Source of the DNA: an uncultured Erysipelotrichaceae bacterium
GTDB taxonomy: Bacteria > Bacillota_I > Bacilli_A > Erysipelotrichales > Erysipelotrichaceae
Assembly: GCA_949744505.1 (NCBI GenBank)
Contig: CATJXY010000017.1
Span: 48,079-112,078, forward strand
Direction of reading: 5' to 3'
DNA length: 64,000 bases
Shown: positions 26,431 to 37,505 of the stretch, in pieces
Layout: each line of letters starts with the position of its first letter
How positions within the stretch are numbered: the stretch's first letter is position 1
The notes under the pieces: model-generated
The model's database searches: none
Seen by the model: only the letters and a program-made list of their open reading frames with translations
What the model was told of the DNA's origin: nothing
Program-made: the position numbers and the translations under genes

Positions 26431-26548
26431 CAATATACCATAGACAGTAACGGCTTTGTGCTTAATCATGTTACCGAGGTAGAGAAAGAGAATTTAAGAA
26501 CTTTCAAACCCGTGCTGTCTTTGTGCGGGTTTTTATAAAGGTATATTG
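26431..26548 (+). ncRNA. Ribosomal protein L10 leader
   Basis: The untranslated region before rplJ folds as the Firmicutes L10 leader: a closing helix CAATATACC (26431-26439) with GGTATATTG (26540-26548), AGACAG (26442-26447) with CTGTCT (26515-26520), and GTAAC/GTTAC (26447-26451, 26470-26474). A terminator AAACCCG/CGGGTTT (26506-26532) plus T-run competes with the AGACAG pairing, since CTGTCT lies in its loop. L10(L12)4 binding is known to favour termination in this family. Confidence 0.88.
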
Positions 26549-26576
26549 TGACATAGAAAAAATGGAGGAGTAAGAC

Positions 26577-27104
26577 ATGAATCAAACGATTTTGGAACAG
26601 AAACAGCAAGTTGTATCTGAGATTACGGAAAAGTTTAATCACAGTGATTCTGCTGTTGTTGTCGAGTATCGTGGACTTACTGTTGCCGAAGTTACAGAGC
26701 TTAGAAGAAACCTTCGTGCTGAAGGAGTTGAATTCAAAGTTTACAAGAATTCACTTGCAGTACGTGCTGCTGAAGCTGCTGGATTTGACGGACTATCAGA
26801 AAGTCTGAGCGGACCTAATGCGATCGCATTCAGCGAAGACGCAGTAGCTCCAAGCCGTGTGTTGGCTAAGTTTGCTAAGACACACGAGAAGTTGGTTCTT
26901 AAAGGCGGAGTTGTCGAAGGCAAAGTGGTCGATGTCAATACGCTTAAAGAGCTTGCAAGTTTGCCAAACAAGGAAGGTATGCTTTCTATGTTGCTAAGCT
27001 GCTTGCAATCACCTACCCGTTCATTTGCTTGTGCTGTTAAAGCAATTGCAGACAAAGGAAATGAAGGAAACGAAAATGCACCGGCTGAGGAAGCTGCTGC
27101 TTAA
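26577..27104 (+). CDS. rplJ: 50S ribosomal protein L10
   Basis: 175 residues, usual length. [32 protein letters not shown] is the conserved N-terminal rRNA-binding domain; the C-terminal helix that carries L7/L12 dimers ends in an alanine-rich stretch. L10 is the base of the ribosomal stalk and autoregulates through the upstream leader. GGAGGAG ribosome site, 23 bases before rplL. Confidence 0.97.
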   Translation: MNQTILEQKQQVVSEITEKFNHSDSAVVVEYRGLTVAEVTELRRNLRAEGVEFKVYKNSLAVRAAEAAGFDGLSESLSGPNAIAFSEDAVAPSRVLAKFAKTHEKLVLKGGVVEGKVVDVNTLKELASLPNKEGMLSMLLSCLQSPTRSFACAVKAIADKGNEGNENAPAEEAAA

Positions 27105-27127
27105 GAACATTTAGGAGGAAAATTAAA

Positions 27128-27499
27128 ATGGCTAAATTAACAAATCAAGAAATTATCGATTCTCTTAAAGAGATGACAATCTTAGAATTGAACGAACTTG
27201 TAAAGGCAATCGAAGAAGAATTCGGTGTTACAGCTGCTGCTCCTGTTGCTGTTGCTGCTGCACCTGCTGAGGCTGCTGCTACAGGACCTACAGAAGTATC
27301 TGTAATCTTAAAAGATGTTGGAGCTACTAAAGTTGCTGTTATCAAGGCTGTACGTGAAATCACAGGTTTAGGTCTTGTAGAAGCTAAGGGATTGGTAGAC
27401 AAGTGCCCATCTCCAATTAAGGAAAACATCAAACCAGAAGAAGCTGAAGAAATCAAAGAAAAATTGATGGCTGCTGGTGCTGCTGTTGAAATTAAATAA
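27128..27499 (+). CDS. rplL: 50S ribosomal protein L7/L12
   Basis: 123 residues: N-terminal dimerisation domain ([32 protein letters not shown]), alanine-rich hinge (about 38-55), and C-terminal factor-binding domain with [24 protein letters not shown]. Multiple copies on L10 recruit translation factors. AGGAGG ribosome site. Confidence 0.98.
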   Translation: MAKLTNQEIIDSLKEMTILELNELVKAIEEEFGVTAAAPVAVAAAPAEAAATGPTEVSVILKDVGATKVAVIKAVREITGLGLVEAKGLVDKCPSPIKENIKPEEAEEIKEKLMAAGAAVEIK

Positions 27500-27520
27500 G
27501 CATTAAACGAAACTAAAATT

Positions 27521-27534
27521 CACCATTAATGGTG
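27521..27534. repeat. Perfect palindrome after rplL
   Basis: CACCATTAATGGTG at 27521-27534 is a perfect 14-base dyad in the gap between rplL and the methyltransferase. It lacks a T-run, so it is not a terminator by itself; it could be a processing or regulatory site. Confidence 0.5.
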
Positions 27535-27555
27535 CTCGAAATAGGAGGCGGTCTG

Positions 27556-28152
27556 ATGAGTCATTATTTTACAGACAATCGTCAATTACCACAAAACCGG
27601 AAGGAATTTTCTTTCCGGTTTTCGAGCTTTAATTACCTATTTACGACAGATAATGGGGTTTTTTGTAAAAATGAAGTCGATTTCGGTACATGGGTTTTAT
27701 TGAGTAATGTGGTAAAAGAGGGTGTTGGAGACTCGATATTGGATCTTGGATGTGGATATGGTCCGGTGGGGGTCATTGTGAAACATCACTTTCCGCAAAG
27801 TAGGGTGATCATGTGCGATATCAATTCTCGTGCCGTTGAGTTGGCGAAAATTAATTGTAAAAACAATCAGACAGATTGCGATGTAAGAGTTTCGAATCGA
27901 TTTTCGGATGTGAATGAGAAATTTGATACGATTATTACCAATCCGCCGATTCGTGCCGGAAAAGATGTAATCTATGCGATGTTTGATGAAAGTTATATGC
28001 ATTTGAACAAAGCGGGGTGCCTATATGTTGTGATCAGAAAGCAACAGGGGGCAAAGAGCGCACAGGCGAAAATTGCATCGGTTTTCGGTAATTGTGATGT
28101 GATTGATAAAGAAAAAGGCTATTATATATTGAAAGCGACTAAAAACGATTGA
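27556..28152 (+). CDS. Class I SAM-dependent methyltransferase, RsmC/YbxB-like
   Basis: 198 residues. SHYFTDNRQLPQNRKEF starts the family; ILDLGCGYGPVGV is the SAM-binding motif I, MCDINSRAVELAK motif II, and TIITNPPIRAGK the NPP[FY/I] catalytic motif of amino-group methyltransferases acting on rRNA (RsmC: 16S G1207). YbxB sits between rplL and rpoB in Bacillus too. ATG 27556 follows AGGAGG; the frame extends to 27529 without support. Codons 13-23 encode a strong terminator-like hairpin. Confidence 0.9.
   Translation: MSHYFTDNRQLPQNRKEFSFRFSSFNYLFTTDNGVFCKNEVDFGTWVLLSNVVKEGVGDSILDLGCGYGPVGVIVKHHFPQSRVIMCDINSRAVELAKINCKNNQTDCDVRVSNRFSDVNEKFDTIITNPPIRAGKDVIYAMFDESYMHLNKAGCLYVVIRKQQGAKSAQAKIASVFGNCDVIDKEKGYYILKATKND
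27593..27626 (+). terminator. Terminator-like hairpin inside the methyltransferase coding start
   Basis: AAAACCGGAAGG (27593-27604) pairs with CTTTCCGGTTTT (27611-27622), 12 bp with one G-U, six-base loop, ending in a T-run. It lies within codons 13-23 of the RsmC-like gene and could end most rplJL transcripts. Confidence 0.65.
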
Positions 28153-28177
28153 CAAAATGACTGAATTTTGATAGTAT
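28149..28177 (+). promoter_or_regulatory. rpoBC promoter
   Basis: TTGACA (28149-28154), 17 bases, TAGTAT (28172-28177). TTGACA overlaps the last codons and stop of the methyltransferase gene. A leader hairpin AATAGCGC/GCGTTATT follows near 28209-28235. Confidence 0.75.
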
Positions 28178-28259
28178 AATAAACTGCATATTAATATAAA
28201 TAATAGGGTTAATAGCGCCTTTTTGTGCGTTATTGGCACTTGTAGAAAGGATGGCGTTC

Positions 28260-31200
28260 ATGGAAACAAATCAAGGTTACCGTATTGTTCAGTTAGGTAA
28301 AAAAGCTCAGCGCCGCGATTATTCCAAAGTAAGTGGTACTCTGGATCTGCCTGATCTTGTAGAGGTACAGACAGCTTCGTATGAGTGGCTTTGCAAGGAA
28401 GGGTTAAAAGAGGTGTTTGAGGATATTTATCCTATCCAAAACTATGGTGGAAACATCAATCTGAAATTTATCAGTTATGAATTCGGTACGCCAAAATATT
28501 CGGTAAGTGAGTGCAAGTATCGTGAGGCAAACTACACTGCGCCGCTTAGAGCGAAAATGGAGCTTGAAATGGTAGATAATGCTACCGGGGAAGTTCTAAA
28601 CAAAACAGAAGAAGTATTCTTGGGAGAATTCCCATTGATGACTGAAACAGGAACTTTTATCATCAATGGTGCGGAGCGTGTTATCGTATCTCAGATCGTT
28701 CGTTCTCCGGGTGCTTATTATGAAATCGTAACAGAGGAGAAGACAGGAAAGGTCAGTTATAATTCTGAATTGATTCCAAGTCGTGGAACCTGGTTGGAAT
28801 TTATGACTGATGCTAAGAAGAGTGCGCTTGGAAGACTGATGAATATGTCAGTGGACAGAAAGCGTAAGATTTTATCTACAATCTTATTTAAAGCTGTAGG
28901 GATGTCTTTGAATCTTGAGAAGAATGAGGATGGATTTGCGACGGATAGTTTTAAAACGTTCTTGAAATCACTCGGTCTTCCGGTTAATGAAGATGTAATT
29001 GTAGAAAATGAAGAGCGTGAGTTCTTGAATCTTTATATGCTTATGTATACGGCGTTCTTCGGAAATTATGAAGAAATCTGTAATACTTTGGCAGCAGATA
29101 AAGTAAGAACTTCGAATGAAGCTCTTTTGGTCATGTATGAAAACCAACGTTCTGATGAAGTGCCTACTTTAGATGGTTCTATTACTTTGATGAATGCTAA
29201 GTTCTTTGATCATAGACGTTATGATCTGAATAAGGCAGGACGTTATAAAGTAAATAAAAAGCTTGGACTTTTTGAACGAATGGAAGGAAATTATACAGCG
29301 GAGGATGTTCGTGGAGCAGATGGAAAGGTACTCTATCCGAAGGGAACATTCATTACAAAAGTTGAAAGAAATGTGTTAAAAGAAGAACTTAGCAAGGGTT
29401 CTCATATGGAAGCATTCCCTTTCAATCACGCATTCTCTCATCCGACAACAGCGATGATGTCTACGGATTGGAGCGAAGCTCTTGTCGGACGTATCTTGGC
29501 AAATGATGTAGAATGTTCATTTAATACATTTGAAACAGGAACTGTCTTGACAAAAGAGGATGTTGAAAATCTTGCGAAAGAAGTTAAAGAAGTTAAAGTT
29601 TATGCCCAAATCATTGCAAAAGCGGTTCAATTAGATGGAAGCAATGTTTCTTCAGTTTTGAATTATGGTCAGAGATTGTATGTTTTGGGTCGTTTGACAG
29701 ATGAAAACGGAAATGATGTTACAGTGGATGATGAGTTGGTATGTGCTCGTTATATTCCGGATGTTGATGGTACAAAATTGACTTCAAGTGAAGAGAATAC
29801 AGTGATGAACCGTGTTAAGAGCGGCGAAAAATTGACTGCTTGGCTTGTCGGAAGTGCTGTTCAGGTTATCAATGTTTCTACAACAGCGGATTGTGCAAAT
29901 CCGGTTCGTGTTATCGCAACAGATCCAATTAATCAAATGAGAACGATCACGATGAGTGATATGTATGCTTGTTATGGTTATACATTGAATTTGATGGATG
30001 GTGTCGGAAGTGAAGATGATATCGATATGCTTGGTAATCGTCGTATCCGTACTGTCGGTGAATTGGTACAAAATCAATTCAGAATCGGTCTTTCCCGTAT
30101 GGAAAGAGTTGTAAAGGAAAGAATGTCTATCAATGAAATCGGTTCATTAACACCAAAACAATTGACAAACATTCGTCCTTTAACTGCTGCAATTAAAGAG
30201 TTTTTCTCTAGTTCACAATTATCTCAGTTCATGGATCAACAGAATCCATTGGCTGAGCTTACAAATAAACGCCGTATTTCTGCGTTAGGACCGGGTGGAT
30301 TGACTCGTGAGAGAGCAGGATTTGAAGTGCGTGACGTACATAACTCGCACTATGGTCGTATCTGTCCGATTGAAACACCTGAAGGACCGAACATCGGTTT
30401 GATTTCAAATTTGACAACTTATGCACGTATTAATGAATACGGATTTATACAAACACCGTATCGTCTTGTAAAAGAAGGCGGTATCGTAACAGAAGAAGCA
30501 ATCTATTTGAGTGCGGATGAAGAAAACGATTATATTATTGCTCAGGCGAACGAAGTTAAAGACGGTCGCTTGGTCAATGAAGAAGTTGTTGCCCGTAAAG
30601 CGGGAGAAACGGTTTTGGTTCATCGTGATCAAGTTGAATTGGCGGACGTTAGCCCGAAACAGATCGTTTCCGTTGCGACAGCATGTATTCCGTTCTTGGA
30701 AAACGATGACTGTACCCGTGCTTTGATGGGTGCAAACATGCAGCGTCAGGCTGTGCCGCTACTTCGTCCGACAAGTCCTTATGTCGGAACAGGGATTGAG
30801 CATCGTATTGCGCGTGACGCCGGTGTTGCTTGTGTTGCGACAGGAGATGGTATCGTTCAATATGTGGATGCACAGAAAATCATTGTTGCGGAAGATGGTG
30901 GCAATGAAAAAGTTTATAACTTGGTTAAGTTCCAAAAAGGAAACAGTGGAACTTGTTTGAATCAACGTCCTATCGTTAAACATGGAGAACGTGTTGAACG
31001 TGGAGATATTTTGGCAGATGGGCCTTCTATGGATCATGGTGAATTGGCACTTGGTCAGAATGTAACGATTGCCTTTATGACATGGCATGGATACAACTAC
31101 GAAGATGCGATCATTATGAGTGAAAGAATGGTCAAAGAAGACGTTTATACTTCTATTCATATCGAAGAATATGAAATCGAATGCCGTGAGACAAAGCTTG

Positions 31201-32414
31201 GACCGGAAGAAATCACTCGTGATATTCCGAATGTTTCCGAAGCTTCATGCCGTAATTTGGATGGTCGTGGTATCGTCATGATCGGTGCTGAAGTTAAAGA
31301 AGGAGATATTCTTGTCGGTAAAGTCACACCGAAGGGTCAAAGTGAAATTTCTCCGGAAGAAAAATTGTTGCTTGCGATTTTCGGTGAGAAATCAAGAGAA
31401 GTAAGAGATAATTCCTTGAAAGTACCTCATGGTGGTGCCGGAATTGTTCATTCAGTTCGTATATTTAAACGTTCTGAAGGACATGATCTACCACCGGGAG
31501 TAAATGAAGTTGTAAAAGTATATATCGTTCAGAAACGTAAGATTTCCGAAGGAGATAAGATGGCTGGAAGACATGGAAATAAAGGTGTTATTTCTAAGAT
31601 CTTGCCGGTTGAAGATATGCCATATATGCCGGATGGAACACCGGTAGATATCATGTTGAATCCATTCGGTGTACCTTCTCGTATGAATATCGGTCAGGTA
31701 CTTGAGATTCATTTGGGATTTGCTGCTAAGAAATTGGGAGTGAAGTTTGCGACACCGGTATTCGATGGTATCAGTAATGAAGAGCTTCGTGCGATTATGG
31801 ATGAAGCACAAATGAGTGAAGATGGAAAAACGATCTTGTATGACGGTAAAACCGGTGAACCATACGATGAAAGAATTTCTGTCGGTGTCATGTATATGAT
31901 TAAGTTGGCACACATGGTTGATGATAAGTTGCATGCTCGTGCAACCGGTCCATACAGCCTTGTAACACAACAGCCGTTGGGTGGTAAAGCACAGAATGGT
32001 GGTCAGAGATTTGGAGAAATGGAAGTTTGGGCGCTTGAAGCATATGGTGCAGCTCATACACTTCAGGAAATCTTGACTGTTAAGTCTGATGATATCAACG
32101 GACGTACAAAGACATATGAAGCCATTATCAAGGGTAAGGAACTTCCTGAACCGGGAATTCCGGAATCATTCAGAGTCTTGAAGCATGAGCTACAGGCTTT
32201 GGCAATTGATGTGAAGATGCTTGATGAAAATGGTGTTGAAGTAGATATGGATAAAATTGACAGTGATGATGGCGGTGTCGAAATGGTAGCCAACGCTGAA
32301 GTCGTTGTGGATGAATCCGAATTGAATTTAGGTGATCATGCAGAGGAAGAAGAATCAATTGATGATCTTCCGGAAGCTGCTGTTGCCGGTATTGATGATT
32401 ATGATGAAATGTAG
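28260..32414 (+). CDS. rpoB: DNA-directed RNA polymerase subunit beta
   Basis: 1384 residues, about 190 longer than Bacillus RpoB, with extra sequence between about residues 385 and 560 and an acidic tail. Core motifs are intact: [39 protein letters not shown] in the rifampicin pocket, EGPNIGLI, and [25 protein letters not shown] near the end. Asn occupies the position of E. coli His526 (codon at 30264-30266). Start ATG 28260 lies eight bases after AGAAAGGA; upstream in-frame ATG 28251 and TTG 28233 overlap this site. Eleven bases before rpoC. Confidence 0.97.
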   Translation: METNQGYRIVQLGKKAQRRDYSKVSGTLDLPDLVEVQTASYEWLCKEGLKEVFEDIYPIQNYGGNINLKFISYEFGTPKYSVSECKYREANYTAPLRAKMELEMVDNATGEVLNKTEEVFLGEFPLMTETGTFIINGAERVIVSQIVRSPGAYYEIVTEEKTGKVSYNSELIPSRGTWLEFMTDAKKSALGRLMNMSVDRKRKILSTILFKAVGMSLNLEKNEDGFATDSFKTFLKSLGLPVNEDVIVENEEREFLNLYMLMYTAFFGNYEEICNTLAADKVRTSNEALLVMYENQRSDEVPTLDGSITLMNAKFFDHRRYDLNKAGRYKVNKKLGLFERMEGNYTAEDVRGADGKVLYPKGTFITKVERNVLKEELSKGSHMEAFPFNHAFSHPTTAMMSTDWSEALVGRILANDVECSFNTFETGTVLTKEDVENLAKEVKEVKVYAQIIAKAVQLDGSNVSSVLNYGQRLYVLGRLTDENGNDVTVDDELVCARYIPDVDGTKLTSSEENTVMNRVKSGEKLTAWLVGSAVQVINVSTTADCANPVRVIATDPINQMRTITMSDMYACYGYTLNLMDGVGSEDDIDMLGNRRIRTVGELVQNQFRIGLSRMERVVKERMSINEIGSLTPKQLTNIRPLTAAIKEFFSSSQLSQFMDQQNPLAELTNKRRISALGPGGLTRERAGFEVRDVHNSHYGRICPIETPEGPNIGLISNLTTYARINEYGFIQTPYRLVKEGGIVTEEAIYLSADEENDYIIAQANEVKDGRLVNEEVVARKAGETVLVHRDQVELADVSPKQIVSVATACIPFLENDDCTRALMGANMQRQAVPLLRPTSPYVGTGIEHRIARDAGVACVATGDGIVQYVDAQKIIVAEDGGNEKVYNLVKFQKGNSGTCLNQRPIVKHGERVERGDILADGPSMDHGELALGQNVTIAFMTWHGYNYEDAIIMSERMVKEDVYTSIHIEEYEIECRETKLGPEEITRDIPNVSEASCRNLDGRGIVMIGAEVKEGDILVGKVTPKGQSEISPEEKLLLAIFGEKSREVRDNSLKVPHGGAGIVHSVRIFKRSEGHDLPPGVNEVVKVYIVQKRKISEGDKMAGRHGNKGVISKILPVEDMPYMPDGTPVDIMLNPFGVPSRMNIGQVLEIHLGFAAKKLGVKFATPVFDGISNEELRAIMDEAQMSEDGKTILYDGKTGEPYDERISVGVMYMIKLAHMVDDKLHARATGPYSLVTQQPLGGKAQNGGQRFGEMEVWALEAYGAAHTLQEILTVKSDDINGRTKTYEAIIKGKELPEPGIPESFRVLKHELQALAIDVKMLDENGVEVDMDKIDSDDGGVEMVANAEVVVDESELNLGDHAEEEESIDDLPEAAVAGIDDYDEM

Positions 32415-32425
32415 GAGGTCGTAAG

Positions 32426-35400
32426 ATGAGTGTGAATAATTTTTCTGCGATTCAGCTGGGACTGGCGTCTCCTGAAAGAATTAGACAATGGTCCTACGGA
32501 GAAGTGAAAAAACCTGAAACGATCAACTATCGTTCTCAAAAGCCAGAGCGTGACGGCTTATTCTGCGAACGCATTTTCGGTCCAACCAAAGACTGGGAAT
32601 GCTATTGCGGAAAATATAAAAAAGTACGTTATAAAGGCGTTATCTGCGATCGATGTGGTGTTGAAATCACAAAGAGCAGTGTTCGTCGTGAGAGAATGGG
32701 ACATATCGAATTGGCTGCTCCTGTAGCTCATATTTGGTATCTTCGCGGTATCCCATCAAGAATGAGTTTGTTGTTGAACATTCCACCGAAAGCTTTGGAA
32801 GAAGTTGTTTATTTCGTATCTTGGGTTGTTACCGATCCACTTGATACGGATTTGGAAGAAAAACAAATTTTATCTGAAAGACAGTATCGTGAGTATACAG
32901 CAATCTATGGCCCGGGAAGCTTTGTTGCTCAAACCGGTGCCGAAGCTGTTAGAACTTTGCTTGAAAAAGTGGATTTAGAGAAAGAACATAATCAAGTTAT
33001 GGCAGAGTTGGAAGGCTCAAAAGGAGATAAGCGTAAGAAATTAATCAAGCGTTTAGAAACAATTGATGCATTCTTGAATTCTGATAATCGTCCGGAATGG
33101 ATGGTAATGAATGTTTTGCCTGTTATTCCACCTGATTTAAGACCGATGTTGCAGTTGGACGGGGGTCGTTTTGCAACATCAGATTTGAATGATTTGTATC
33201 GTCGTGTTATCACACGTAACAATCGTTTGAAAAAATTGTTGGAGTTGGGAACTCCGGCAATTATCGTACAGAACGAGAAGCGTATGCTTCAAGAATCTGT
33301 CGATGCTTTGATTGATAACGGTCGTCGTTCTAAACCGATTACCGGAGCAGGGGGTCGTGCCTTGAAGTCTTTGAGCCATAGCTTAAAGGGTAAACAAGGA
33401 CGTTTCAGACAGAACTTGTTAGGTAAGCGTGTCGATTTCTCAGGACGTTCTGTTATTGCGGTAGGACCGGATTTGAAAATGTATCAATGTGGTCTTCCTC
33501 GTGAAATGGCAATTCAGCTTTATAAGCCGTTTGTCATCAATGAGATCGTAAACCAAGGAATTGCCGGAAATCCAAAGACAGCTGAAAAGCTGATTGATAG
33601 ACAAGATCCTCGTGTATGGGATGTTGTGGAACAGGTTATTGATAACCATCCGGTTTTCTTGAACCGTGCCCCGACATTGCATAGATTAGGTATTCAGGCA
33701 TTTAAACCGAAACTTGTAGAAGGTCGTGCAATTCGTTTGCATCCGTTAGTATGTACCGGATTTAACGCTGACTTTGATGGTGACCAGATGGCTGTGCATC
33801 TTCCGCTTTCTCCGGAGGCTCGAGCTGAGGCAGAAGTATTGATGCTTGCAAGTAATAACATCTTAGGTCCTAAGGATGGTAAACCAATCGTTACTCCGGG
33901 ACAGGATATGGTTATCGGTAACTTCTATTTGAATATGGAAGAAACCGCACAAGAATTCTATGATAAAGCTGAGCTTTTAGATAAGTTAGGTGATCATGAA
34001 GCCGCTAAAATGTGGAAACGTTTTGGTGATAATGAAGGACATGTATTTAAAGATGTTAATGAGGTTCATATGGCTTATCAAAGCAAGATGATTCACCTTC
34101 ATACACGTATTGCCTTGAAGGGATCTGCTTTGAAAAAGGATTGCTTTACAGAAGAACAGAATAAGATGTATTTGATCACAACACCGGGAAAGGTTATCTT
34201 TAATGAAATGTTCCCGAGTGATTTCCCATATTTGAACGAAGTCTCTGATAAGAATTTGAAGAGAACTCCGGATAGCTCTTTTGTTAAGATGGGATGCAAT
34301 ATCAAAGAAGCAGTTGCGGCAATGCCTTTAAGCAAAGAATTAGGTAAAAAGCAACTTGGAAAAGTTATTGCGGAAGTATTTGAACGGTATAAAACTCCGG
34401 GATCAAGTACAATTTTGGATAAAATCAAAGATATGGGATTTGAATATTCGACGATTGCCGGTATGACCGTATCATTATCTGATATCAATGTTGCGCCAAA
34501 TAAACAGAAATATGTTGATTATGGTCGTCAACAGGCTGCAATTTTACAGAAACTTCTTAAACGTGGTAAATTGACTTTGCCTGAATGGGAAAAACATTTC
34601 TCAAAATTGTGGAATGATATTAAAGATCAGGTTGGAGATGATGTCATGAATAGTATGGCTCGTAAAAATCCAATCAATATGATGGCCGTATCAGGTGCTC
34701 GAGGAAACAAATCTCACTTTACACAGCTTGCCGGTATGCGTGGTTTGATGGCTCGTCCTGCCCAAGTAAAATCAGGTGGAGATTATCAACCTAGCATTAT
34801 TGAGGTTCCTATTTATTCTTCATTCCGTGAAGGAATGAGTGTGTCTGAGTTCTTTATCGGTACTCACGGTGTACGTAAGGGATTGACAGATACTGCGTTA
34901 AAGACTGCGGAATCCGGATATTTGACAAGACGTCTTGTCGATGTGGCTCAGGATGTTGTTGTATATGAAGATGATTGCGGAACAGATCGTGAATACGAAG
35001 TTGAAGCAATTATCGATCGTAAGAACAATACTGAAATTGAAGGATTGGCGGATCGTTTGGTCGGAAGATATATCACTCGTGATATTGTAGATCCGAATAC
35101 AAATGAAGTTTTGTATGAAGCGGATACTTATATGGATGAGCAGATGGCTGAAAAAGTTGTCAATGCCGGTGTAACAAAGGCTTATATCCGTAATACATTT
35201 ACATGTGAATGCCAACAAGGAGTATGTCGTAAGTGCTATGGTCGTAACATGGCAACAGGAAAACTTGTTGAAAACGGTGAATCAATCGGTATTATGGCTG
35301 CTCAGTCAATCGGTGAACCGGGTACTCAGTTAACCATGCGTACTTTCCATACCGGTGGTGTTGCCGGAGGCGATAGCGGAGATATTACGCAGGGTCTTCC

Positions 35401-36214
35401 TCGTGTTGAAGAATTGTTCGAAGCACGTTGTCCAAAACATGCAGCTCTACTTTCTAAGATTGATGGAGAAATCACAGAAATCAGTGAATTAGAGAACCAT
35501 ATGGGTACAAAGATCGTTGTAACAAACGAAAAAGAAAGCATTGAACATAAGGCAGACTTGTCACAGACAATTCGTTCTTGGTTGAAGGTCGGAAGTCATG
35601 TTACAGCAGGTGACAAGTTGACAGAAGGACAGTCAAATCCGAAAGAACTATTGGAAGTTGCCGGTGTTCTTGAAGTACAAAAGTATATCTTGAAGGAAGT
35701 TAAGAAAGTTTACGCTTCTCAAGGTATTGATATTTCTGATAAGCACATCGAAGTTATGATTCGTCAGATGTTGAGAAAAGTTATCGTTATCGATGGTGGC
35801 GAGACGGGGCTAAGTGCAGGACAGCAGTTAAGCTTGAATGCAATTACAGAAGTAAACATGCATGCATTGCTTGCAGGAAAACAGGCAGCTGTATTCGGAC
35901 CAACTTTGCTTGGTATCTCTAAATCATCTGTTGAAACAGATAGCTTCTTGTCTGCGGCATCTTTCCAAGAAACAACTAAAGTACTTACTGATGCAAGCAT
36001 CAAAGGTAAGATTGATGGTTTAGTTGGTTTGAAAGAAAATGTTATTATCGGTAAATTGATTCCTGCCGGAACAGGTTCTGGATTTGATCGTGAATCAACT
36101 CGTAAGATCATGGAACGTGCAAACGAGATTCGTGAAGAAATCCGTATTAGAAACTTGAAAGAGGAAGAATCTCTTCCAAAAGAAGTTCTTGAAGGCGGAA
36201 AAACTACTGCTTAA
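32426..36214 (+). CDS. rpoC: DNA-directed RNA polymerase subunit beta'
   Basis: 1262 residues. The N-terminal zinc site [19 protein letters not shown], the catalytic NADFDGDQM (Asp 449, 451, 453 binding Mg2+), the bridge-helix and trigger-loop region [22 protein letters not shown], and the second Cys cluster [13 protein letters not shown] are all present. AGGAGG ribosome site over the rpoB stop. Length is near the Bacillus value, so unlike RpoB it has no large insertion. Confidence 0.98.
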   Translation: MSVNNFSAIQLGLASPERIRQWSYGEVKKPETINYRSQKPERDGLFCERIFGPTKDWECYCGKYKKVRYKGVICDRCGVEITKSSVRRERMGHIELAAPVAHIWYLRGIPSRMSLLLNIPPKALEEVVYFVSWVVTDPLDTDLEEKQILSERQYREYTAIYGPGSFVAQTGAEAVRTLLEKVDLEKEHNQVMAELEGSKGDKRKKLIKRLETIDAFLNSDNRPEWMVMNVLPVIPPDLRPMLQLDGGRFATSDLNDLYRRVITRNNRLKKLLELGTPAIIVQNEKRMLQESVDALIDNGRRSKPITGAGGRALKSLSHSLKGKQGRFRQNLLGKRVDFSGRSVIAVGPDLKMYQCGLPREMAIQLYKPFVINEIVNQGIAGNPKTAEKLIDRQDPRVWDVVEQVIDNHPVFLNRAPTLHRLGIQAFKPKLVEGRAIRLHPLVCTGFNADFDGDQMAVHLPLSPEARAEAEVLMLASNNILGPKDGKPIVTPGQDMVIGNFYLNMEETAQEFYDKAELLDKLGDHEAAKMWKRFGDNEGHVFKDVNEVHMAYQSKMIHLHTRIALKGSALKKDCFTEEQNKMYLITTPGKVIFNEMFPSDFPYLNEVSDKNLKRTPDSSFVKMGCNIKEAVAAMPLSKELGKKQLGKVIAEVFERYKTPGSSTILDKIKDMGFEYSTIAGMTVSLSDINVAPNKQKYVDYGRQQAAILQKLLKRGKLTLPEWEKHFSKLWNDIKDQVGDDVMNSMARKNPINMMAVSGARGNKSHFTQLAGMRGLMARPAQVKSGGDYQPSIIEVPIYSSFREGMSVSEFFIGTHGVRKGLTDTALKTAESGYLTRRLVDVAQDVVVYEDDCGTDREYEVEAIIDRKNNTEIEGLADRLVGRYITRDIVDPNTNEVLYEADTYMDEQMAEKVVNAGVTKAYIRNTFTCECQQGVCRKCYGRNMATGKLVENGESIGIMAAQSIGEPGTQLTMRTFHTGGVAGGDSGDITQGLPRVEELFEARCPKHAALLSKIDGEITEISELENHMGTKIVVTNEKESIEHKADLSQTIRSWLKVGSHVTAGDKLTEGQSNPKELLEVAGVLEVQKYILKEVKKVYASQGIDISDKHIEVMIRQMLRKVIVIDGGETGLSAGQQLSLNAITEVNMHALLAGKQAAVFGPTLLGISKSSVETDSFLSAASFQETTKVLTDASIKGKIDGLVGLKENVIIGKLIPAGTGSGFDRESTRKIMERANEIREEIRIRNLKEEESLPKEVLEGGKTTA

Positions 36215-36223
36215 ATAAAAGAT

Positions 36224-36252
36224 GAACTGGTCTAAAAGATCAGTTCTTTTTT
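36224..36252 (+). terminator. rpoBC terminator
   Basis: GAACTGGTCT (36224-36233) pairs with AGATCAGTTC (36237-36246), one G-U, AAA loop, then six T. Confidence 0.88.
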
Positions 36253-36283
36253 GGTTTTAAGAAAATAAGGGTATAGCAAAAAT

Positions 36284-36337
36284 AAAAGGTTATAACTTAA
36301 TAGAAAGTAAATGCTCTATTTTGTTATAACCTTTTTT
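36284..36337. terminator. Second, bidirectional terminator
   Basis: AAAAGGTTATAAC (36284-36296) pairs with GTTATAACCTTTT (36323-36335), with an inner AATAGA/TCTATT. It has A and T flanks on both sides and serves the minus-strand PHP gene. Confidence 0.8.
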
Positions 36338-36338
36338 A

Positions 36339-37229
36339 TTAAATGATATTGCGTTGTTTTAGTTGTTCGACAATTTCATTTGTTTCTATGCAGCCATGCC
36401 CTCCTAATTGAACATGAGGTTTGGTTTTACCGTGAAAGTCACTTCCGCATGTGATGAGCAAGTTATATTCCTTTGCTTTGTTACGGAAATATTCAGTTAC
36501 TTCCGGGGTATGGTAGCTTGAATAACATTCAACTCCTTGAATGCCTTCTTTTACCATATCATCAAATAATTCAAATCGATTTTTTAAATTATTACCGGGA
36601 TGAGCTAAGACGGCAAGTCCGCCACTCTCATGAATTAAAGTAAGAATTTCTTGAAGAGATGGAAGTTTCACCTCTAAGTAACAAGGTTTTCCTTGTGCAA
36701 AATAATCCCAATGGAAATTGACAAGAGCTCCCTCATAACGTGTACCCCCTTCACGATATGGTTTTAACAATTCATGATCTTGATAACGAGGATCTGCCAA
36801 TAATACTTCGCAAAACATTTCTCCGGCATAAATTCCATGTGGAGCAACAGCATCCATTTGTGCTTTGCTCAAGTTAAATCCCAATTGATTTACTAAGGCA
36901 AGTTTTTTCGCAGAAAGAGCGAGTTCTTGTTGGCGCATGGTGTGCTCAAGTTGTTCAAATGCAGGATTTGTAGAATCAATTCCATATCCAACAACATGAA
37001 AATTCAATCCTTGATATGTACAATCCAACTCAACTGCTTCAATATAGGACATTTTAAGTTCAACAGCTCTTTTTTTTGCAGCCTGTACACTTTTTATCGA
37101 ATTATGATCGGATATTGCCATGATATTTATATTTGCCTCATGGCACATTTCTACAAGTTGTGTTCCGGTAAACTCACCATCAATACTGGCATCACTGTGC
37201 ATATGCAGATCAATTCTCATTTGTTCCAT
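36339..37229 (-). CDS. PHP domain phosphoesterase (RNase AM/TrpH-like)
   Basis: 296 residues. RIDLHMHSDASIDGEFTG has the HxH metal motif; AISDHNSIKSV, VAPHGIYAGE, GGLAVLAHPG and TCGSDFHGKTKPH supply further ligands of the trinuclear PHP centre. The family includes E. coli YciV/RNase AM, a 5'-3' exonuclease that also hydrolyses 3',5'-nucleoside bisphosphates. The gene is alone between terminator and a divergently spaced gap. Alternative: histidinol-phosphatase-like, less likely from the motif order. Confidence 0.85.
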   Translation of the reverse strand: MEQMRIDLHMHSDASIDGEFTGTQLVEMCHEANINIMAISDHNSIKSVQAAKKRAVELKMSYIEAVELDCTYQGLNFHVVGYGIDSTNPAFEQLEHTMRQQELALSAKKLALVNQLGFNLSKAQMDAVAPHGIYAGEMFCEVLLADPRYQDHELLKPYREGGTRYEGALVNFHWDYFAQGKPCYLEVKLPSLQEILTLIHESGGLAVLAHPGNNLKNRFELFDDMVKEGIQGVECYSSYHTPEVTEYFRNKAKEYNLLITCGSDFHGKTKPHVQLGGHGCIETNEIVEQLKQRNII

Positions 37230-37505
37230 TTTAAATCCTCCGAACTATTTTGATGTATTTCCATTTTACTATTTTTATTCCTTTGTATCAACGATGATGC
37301 TTTTCATTAATTATATTCAGGTAGAATTACTAATCGTAAAATATAATACTTCTAGTTGATTTTAACTTTCTTTATCATAATATTCTGGTAACACGATAGT
37401 ATTTATCACAAATAGTGATGAAGCATTATAACATGATAAATCTAATTTTTAATTGATTATTTAAAGCAGTGTTGTTTTTAAGCCATTATAGATTAAAGAT
37501 GCAAA

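Noticed and set aside
30405..31160. Long minus-strand open frames opposite rpoB and rpoC.
   Set aside because: Mirror frames of conserved coding sequence; no ribosome sites or homology.
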